Source: Plantactinospora endophytica (GTDB taxonomy: Bacteria; Actinomycetota; Actinomycetes; Mycobacteriales; Micromonosporaceae). Taken from it: 64,000 nucleotides of DNA. The position numbers and the translations under genes are program-made. The stretch covers positions 62,001 through 126,000 of the forward strand of contig NZ_BONW01000002.1 of NCBI RefSeq assembly GCF_016862915.1. The letters run 5' to 3'. The notes below the pieces were generated by a model, which did not search any database, was not told where the DNA came from, and saw only the letters and a program-made list of their open reading frames with translations. Below are positions 60,853 through 64,000 of this stretch, in pieces. Positions within the stretch are counted from its first letter, which is position 1. Each line of letters starts with the position of its first letter.

Positions 60853-61107
60853 TCAGCGGCGCCGGGGTACCCAGTAGAGGATCTGGCCCGCGAGCAGCGC
60901 GGGATGGACGTCGGGCAGCTCGCGCAGTGCGCGGGCGAGCTGGGCACCGAGGTACACCATCAGACCGACCCGGTCCCCCCTGAACGCGGTCACCAGCGCC
61001 AGCCGCGCGTGCTGACACGGCCAGGGGACGCCGCAGGCGCGACAACGGTACGACGGATGTGCCGGTACGTGCCGGTGCCACCGCTCCTGCGGCCCGATCA
61101 CGCCCAT
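60853..61107 (-). CDS. Small Cys-rich protein (C-x-A-C-x3-W-P-C type) beside XRE/DUF397
   Basis: An 84-residue protein. The motif CRACGVPWPCQHARLAL near residues 22-38 has Cys in C-x2-C-x5-C spacing, followed by a helical part (VGLMVYLGAQLARALRELPDVHPALLAGQ) and basic end. It is of the same type as the 27958-28164 gene. The ATG at 61107 lies inside the end of the preceding ORF (10-bp overlap), so translation is coupled; GTG 61068 is an alternative start. Part of a two-gene operon divergent from the XRE/DUF397 genes. Function unknown; metal binding is suggested. Confidence 0.72.
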   Translation of the reverse strand: MGVIGPQERWHRHVPAHPSYRCRACGVPWPCQHARLALVTAFRGDRVGLMVYLGAQLARALRELPDVHPALLAGQILYWVPRRR

Positions 61108-61418
61108 CTCCGGCCGACCTGCTCGCCCTGCCCGGCGTGGCTCTTTCCGGCCAGACGAAGGGTGCCTGTGCGACTGTTGGACAGCGCCGGATGGAACCCG
61201 GATCGGGTGTCCCACGCCAACCGGTGGTTGCGCATCCGGTCCCGGGCTCGCAGGGCTCTGCCTGGTAGCGGCGGCACAGGTGGCGGCTGGTAGGGCATCG
61301 GGACGAGTTCGACGGAATCCGGGCAACGCCAGCGCCACCCGCACCGGCAGTACCGCCAGAATCGGCGCCAGTCCCGGCGGTGGTAAGGCTTCGCCCTGCG
61401 ACCGGATCTGAACCTCAT
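61098..61418 (-). CDS. Small basic Cys/Trp-rich protein, first gene of divergent operon
   Basis: A 106-residue protein starting MRFRSGRRAKPYHRRDWRRFWRYCRCGWRWRCPDSVELVPMPYQPPP, with four Cys in a tight C-x-C-x4-C plus upstream arrangement, and a basic, mostly disordered rest. GGGAGG stands 6 nt before the ATG, which supports translation. It overlaps the next gene and is divergent from the XRE/DUF5753 regulator. Similar Arg/Trp/Cys-rich proteins seem to recur in Micromonosporaceae at such loci, but no function is known. Confidence 0.68.
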   Translation of the reverse strand: MRFRSGRRAKPYHRRDWRRFWRYCRCGWRWRCPDSVELVPMPYQPPPVPPLPGRALRARDRMRNHRLAWDTRSGFHPALSNSRTGTLRLAGKSHAGQGEQVGRRWA

Positions 61419-61635
61419 TGCTGCCTCCCGTCGGCTGGATGTGAACGGGGGCAGCGCCCGGCTCCGACCTGGCACTGCCCCCGTCGGCATCACCGCCCGG
61501 CATCGGAGGGCTGTTGCACGGGGAACCGGGCGATGTTGCCTGAATTCCACCTTGGACTTCGGTCCCTGAGAGGCGGAAGATAACCAGTCGGCAGCGAAAA
61601 TGACGGACCCGATAGTGCGCCGGGAAGGGCGGGGA

Positions 61636-62430
61636 ATGTCGCATCACAATGGCGGGCTCGGAAGAATGCTCAAGTTCGCCCGTTCCAGATCAAAAATGAC
61701 TCAGGATCAACTTGCCGAGCGACTTAACGTGTCGACCTCGCTCATCGCCAAGTTCGAGACCAATCGACTAATCCCGAAGCACGACACGGCCCGAGATCTC
61801 GATGCGGTGTTCGACTCGGGTGAGATGTTCCAGGAGTCGGCCGCCGAGGCGCGGGCGTTCTCTGGCGAGTTGGTCTTCATCAGGCCTTGGCTGGAGTTCG
61901 AGCAGCGCGCCACCATGATCCGGAGCTTCCAGCCGACCGTGGTCCCCGGGCTGCTTCAGACCGAGGAGTACGCGCGGGCACTTCTCCGCGACGCCGGAAC
62001 GCGCGTCCCGGACTTGGACGGCGCGGTGGCGAGCCGGCTCGCCCGAGCCGAGATCCTGCGCCGGGACGACCAGCCGTGCCGGCTCTTCGCAGTGGTCGAC
62101 GAGGCGGTGTTGCGCCGCCCCGTGGGCAGCCCGAAGGTGATGGCCGACCAGTTGCACGCGATCGTGCAGGCGTGCGCCCTGCCGAACGTCAGCGTCACCG
62201 TGGTGCCGGCGTCGGCGGGGGCGTATCCCGGTCTCAACGGGCCGCTGGCGCTTGCCACTGTCGACGGTCGCAACGTCGGCTTCCTGGACGATCCGCTGGA
62301 TGGCCGAGTGATCGAGGACCCGGACCGGGTGGCGGCGCTCGAAGAGGTCTGGGAGGCCATCCGCGAGTACGCTTTACCCGCACGACCATCCCTCGAATTG
62401 ATCATGGAGGCGGCGGAGTCATGGGGCTGA
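61636..62430 (+). CDS. XRE family regulator with DUF5753 domain
   Basis: A 264-residue regulator. Residues about 7-65 form the helix-turn-helix (LGRMLKFARSRSKMTQDQLAERLNVSTSLIAKFETNRLIPKHDTARDLD); the DUF5753 domain (about 85-260) contains FQPTVVPGLLQTEEYARALL, RLFAVVDEAVLRRPVGS, and NVSVTVVPASAGAYPGLNGPLALATVDG. This pair with DUF397 is the well-known Streptomyces/Micromonospora WhiJ-like arrangement, in which the small DUF397 protein counteracts the regulator. ATG 61636 has GGAAGGGCGGGGA upstream; an ATG at 61600 is possible. Its stop overlaps the DUF397 start by 10 bp. Confidence 0.93.
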   Translation: MSHHNGGLGRMLKFARSRSKMTQDQLAERLNVSTSLIAKFETNRLIPKHDTARDLDAVFDSGEMFQESAAEARAFSGELVFIRPWLEFEQRATMIRSFQPTVVPGLLQTEEYARALLRDAGTRVPDLDGAVASRLARAEILRRDDQPCRLFAVVDEAVLRRPVGSPKVMADQLHAIVQACALPNVSVTVVPASAGAYPGLNGPLALATVDGRNVGFLDDPLDGRVIEDPDRVAALEEVWEAIREYALPARPSLELIMEAAESWG

Positions 62431-62615
62431 TCGACGTGCCGCGCTGGCGGAAGTCCTCCCGGAGCAGCGGGCAGGGCGGTGAGTGTGTAGAGGTGGCCGA
62501 CAACCTTCCCGGCCGAGTTCTGGTGCGGGACAGCAAGGACCCGCAGGGACCGGCGCTGCGCTTCGGGTCGACCGCCTGGCACGCCTTCATCGACAAGGTC
62601 GGCCGGCGCGCCTAG
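62421..62615 (+). CDS. DUF397 small partner protein
   Basis: A 64-residue protein: RWRKSSRSSGQGGECVEVADNL and VLVRDSKDPQGPALRFGSTAWHAFIDKVG, the complete DUF397 signature. The ATG at 62421 lies inside the end of the XRE gene (TGA at 62428-62430), so translation is coupled. Probably an antagonist of the upstream regulator, by analogy with the WhiJ-type pairs. Confidence 0.95.
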   Translation: MGLIDVPRWRKSSRSSGQGGECVEVADNLPGRVLVRDSKDPQGPALRFGSTAWHAFIDKVGRRA

Positions 62616-62670
62616 CACCCGACGTGATCGTCCAGTAGACGATCTCGCCGCCGGTGCCTTCGGTGTCTGT

Positions 62671-62690
62671 GGCACAGTTCGCACTGTGCC
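62671..62690. promoter_or_regulatory. Inverted repeat spanning the start codon of the APH-like gene
   Basis: GGCACAGT and ACTGTGCC are exact complements separated by TCGC and enclose the GTG at 62686. They could form an RNA hairpin hiding the start or a DNA operator. Confidence 0.5.
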
Positions 62691-63606
62691 GTTGGACGAG
62701 CTGCCGGACTGGTTACCGGCATGGTGTCTTGACCATCTGGGCGGCGAGCCCGCGGGCGTGCTGTTCCGGTCGCAACAGGTCTCGACGGTGTTCGGTCTGC
62801 GGTTGGCCGATGGCAGCGACGTCGTGGTCAAGGCGCGCGCCGACGACGGCCGGGCCGCGTCGTGTGTCACGGCGCAGTCCCGGCTGGCCGAGCGCGGGTT
62901 TCCGTGTGCCCGGCCGCTCACGCCGGTGCTCGGTGTCGGTGCGCTGGCTGTGCACGCCGAGGAATTCCGGCCCGGCGGCGAGGTGTTGCACGGTGACTCC
63001 CCGGACATAGCCGTGCGCTGCGCGGAGGTGTTCACCCGGCTGATGGCCGAACTTGCCGGCGTGACCGTCGCACCGCCGCTGCCGAATCCGCCCTGGGTGC
63101 GTTGGGACCACACCGATTCCGGGGTGTGGCCGGCGATCGACTCTCTCGCGAGCCGGGACCAGAGTGTCGTGCCCGAGCACATTGTCCAGACGGCTGAGCG
63201 GGCCCGGAAGCGGCTGCTGGCCGCCGGCTTGCCGTGCGTGCTCGGCCACGCCGACTTCGAGGCGCAGAACCTGCGGTGGCGGGGTCGCCAGGTGTGGGCG
63301 GTGCACGACTGGGACAGCCTGGCGTGGCAGCCGGAGGCCGCGCTGGTAGGAGCGGCGAGCGGGTCGTTCGCCAGTGCCGGGCCGCCCACGCTGGCGCCGA
63401 TCGAAAGCTCGGAGGCGTTTCTGGTGGCCTATCAGGACATTCGAGGGCGCATGTTCACGGCTGTGGAGCTGGAGATCGCATGGGCGGCCAGCTTGTGGAT
63501 GGCCGCGTACAACGCCTGGGAGATGGCACTGTGCGGTGGCAGTCCGGCGGGCGGCGATGTGCTGCGGGCACAGGCAGCCGAACGCCTCCGCCGGGCTGAT
63601 GCCTGA
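62686..63606 (+). CDS. Aminoglycoside-phosphotransferase-like kinase
   Basis: A 306-residue APH/ChoK-fold protein. The nucleotide loop is VSTVFGLRLADGSDVVVKARADD (with Lys), the catalytic loop is LGHADFEAQNLRW (His-x-Asp-x4-Asn) and the metal motif is AVHDWDSLAW (DWD). Kinases of this fold phosphorylate antibiotics, choline, homoserine or other small alcohols, and actinobacterial copies are diverse; resistance is not shown. The GTG start is enclosed by an 8-bp inverted repeat, and CACAGT lies 7 nt upstream. Confidence 0.85.
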   Translation: MPLDELPDWLPAWCLDHLGGEPAGVLFRSQQVSTVFGLRLADGSDVVVKARADDGRAASCVTAQSRLAERGFPCARPLTPVLGVGALAVHAEEFRPGGEVLHGDSPDIAVRCAEVFTRLMAELAGVTVAPPLPNPPWVRWDHTDSGVWPAIDSLASRDQSVVPEHIVQTAERARKRLLAAGLPCVLGHADFEAQNLRWRGRQVWAVHDWDSLAWQPEAALVGAASGSFASAGPPTLAPIESSEAFLVAYQDIRGRMFTAVELEIAWAASLWMAAYNAWEMALCGGSPAGGDVLRAQAAERLRRADA

Positions 63607-63690
63607 CATCAGAGTCCTAGCGTGTCGGTCGTGGCGTACGGGCGGATACTGAGAACGGCCGGCGCGATCGGCAGGCTCTCCAGACGACGA

Positions 63691-63725
63691 AACGGGGTCC
63701 GTCCCAGGCTGGGACGGACCCCGTT
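63691..63725 (-). terminator. Strong terminator of the right-edge gene
   Basis: Sixteen-base perfect arms (63691-63706 and 63710-63725) around GGC, followed on the minus strand by TTTCGTCG. It lies 22 nt after the stop of the gene entering from the right. Confidence 0.88.
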
Positions 63726-63747
63726 CGGGTTCAGCGGGTCAGTGCGG

Positions 63748-64000
63748 TCAGTTCACCGCGTCGACCTTCACCACGGCGTTGGCCACCACGGCACCCTCGA
63801 CGGTGACGACCCGCAGCTCGCCGGAGAGCTGCCGGCCGGCGGCCGGAACCGCCAGCGCGGTCACCGAACCGGTGATGCTGGTCGACTCCTGGTACGCCAG
63901 CGAGTCGTAGCTGGCCGGTGCCGAAAGGTTGCCGAGGGCCGGCGAGTAGAACGCGTCCCGGTAGTCGAGTTCGGTGGTGCCGGCCGGCACCGAGTAGCCC
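63748..64000 (-). CDS. C-terminal end of a protein entering from the right edge (partial)
   Basis: The frame is open to the window edge; about 83 residues are visible, Val/Ala/Ser rich and predicted beta-strand (SYDSLAYQESTSITGSVTALAVPAAGRQLSGELRVVTVEG). No catalytic motif is recognised. It may be the end of an exported beta-rich protein. A strong terminator follows. Confidence 0.6.
   Translation of the reverse strand, partial: GYSVPAGTTELDYRDAFYSPALGNLSAPASYDSLAYQESTSITGSVTALAVPAAGRQLSGELRVVTVEGAVVANAVVKVDAVN

Noticed and set aside
60635-61081. 148-codon minus-strand frame
   Set aside because: It overlaps the supported Cys-rich gene in another frame; only its last part may be a remnant, listed separately.

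Overview
The window is chromosomal DNA from a very GC-rich actinobacterium. The best fit is a Micromonosporaceae member (Micromonospora or a relative). Reasons: uniformly high GC; an XRE/DUF5753 + DUF397 gene pair; small Cys-rich 'C-x-A-C-x3-W-P-C' proteins beside regulators; and two blocks matching the Mycobacterium tuberculosis gene order Rv3277-Rv3285 (GtrA, PH protein, birA, accD5, accE5, maf, accA3) and Rv1086-Rv1110 (short prenyltransferase, phoH2, glpX, DUF4245, xseB, xseA, ispH). No tRNA, rRNA, CRISPR array, integrase, transposase or phage genes were seen.

Layout. 1-8.2 kb: tail of a SCO6745-like protein, an ABC exporter, an orphan sensor kinase with a duplicated sensor half, gamma-glutamylcyclotransferase, a quinone-reducing flavoprotein, and a PadR regulator with a membrane partner. 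8.4-11.9 kb: ATP-grasp / alpha-E / transglutaminase operon. 12-14 kb: a shortened threonyl-tRNA synthetase preceded by an 18-codon leader peptide with three consecutive Thr codons and a terminator-like hairpin, then a TetR gene. 14.1-17.5 kb: GuaB1-type GMP reductase and the acyl-CoA carboxylase alpha subunit. 17.7-20.3 kb: PadR-controlled DrrA/DrrB-type exporter. 20.4-38.2 kb: the acyl-CoA carboxylase neighbourhood (maf, accE, accD, birA, PH protein, GtrA), broken up by a mycosin/PPE-like/WXG-like type VII secretion module and by a block with a receptor Ser/Thr kinase, GntR unit, M50 peptidase, ketopantoate reductase-like enzyme and ECF sigma factor. 38.6-49.6 kb: PEP carboxykinase, an isoprenoid pair (geranylgeranyl reductase, uppS), otsB, an XRE regulator unit, phoH and a secreted transglycosylase. 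49.6-64 kb: rhomboid, ferredoxin-NADP reductase, a TetR/epimerase divergon, glpX, DUF4245, lipoproteins, xseAB, ispH, DinB, the XRE/DUF397 locus with divergent Cys-rich genes, an APH-like kinase and the end of a further gene at the right edge.

Regulatory themes. Twenty-two start codons sit 6-8 nt after a TANNNT hexamer, the arrangement expected for leaderless transcripts; this fixes many starts that have no Shine-Dalgarno. Operators can be read for two PadR, two TetR and one GntR system, and two Crp-like sites precede pckG and the transglycosylase. The most striking candidate is the Thr-codon leader peptide plus attenuator upstream of the threonyl-tRNA synthetase paralogue. A second is a run of four back-to-back hairpins upstream of phoH.
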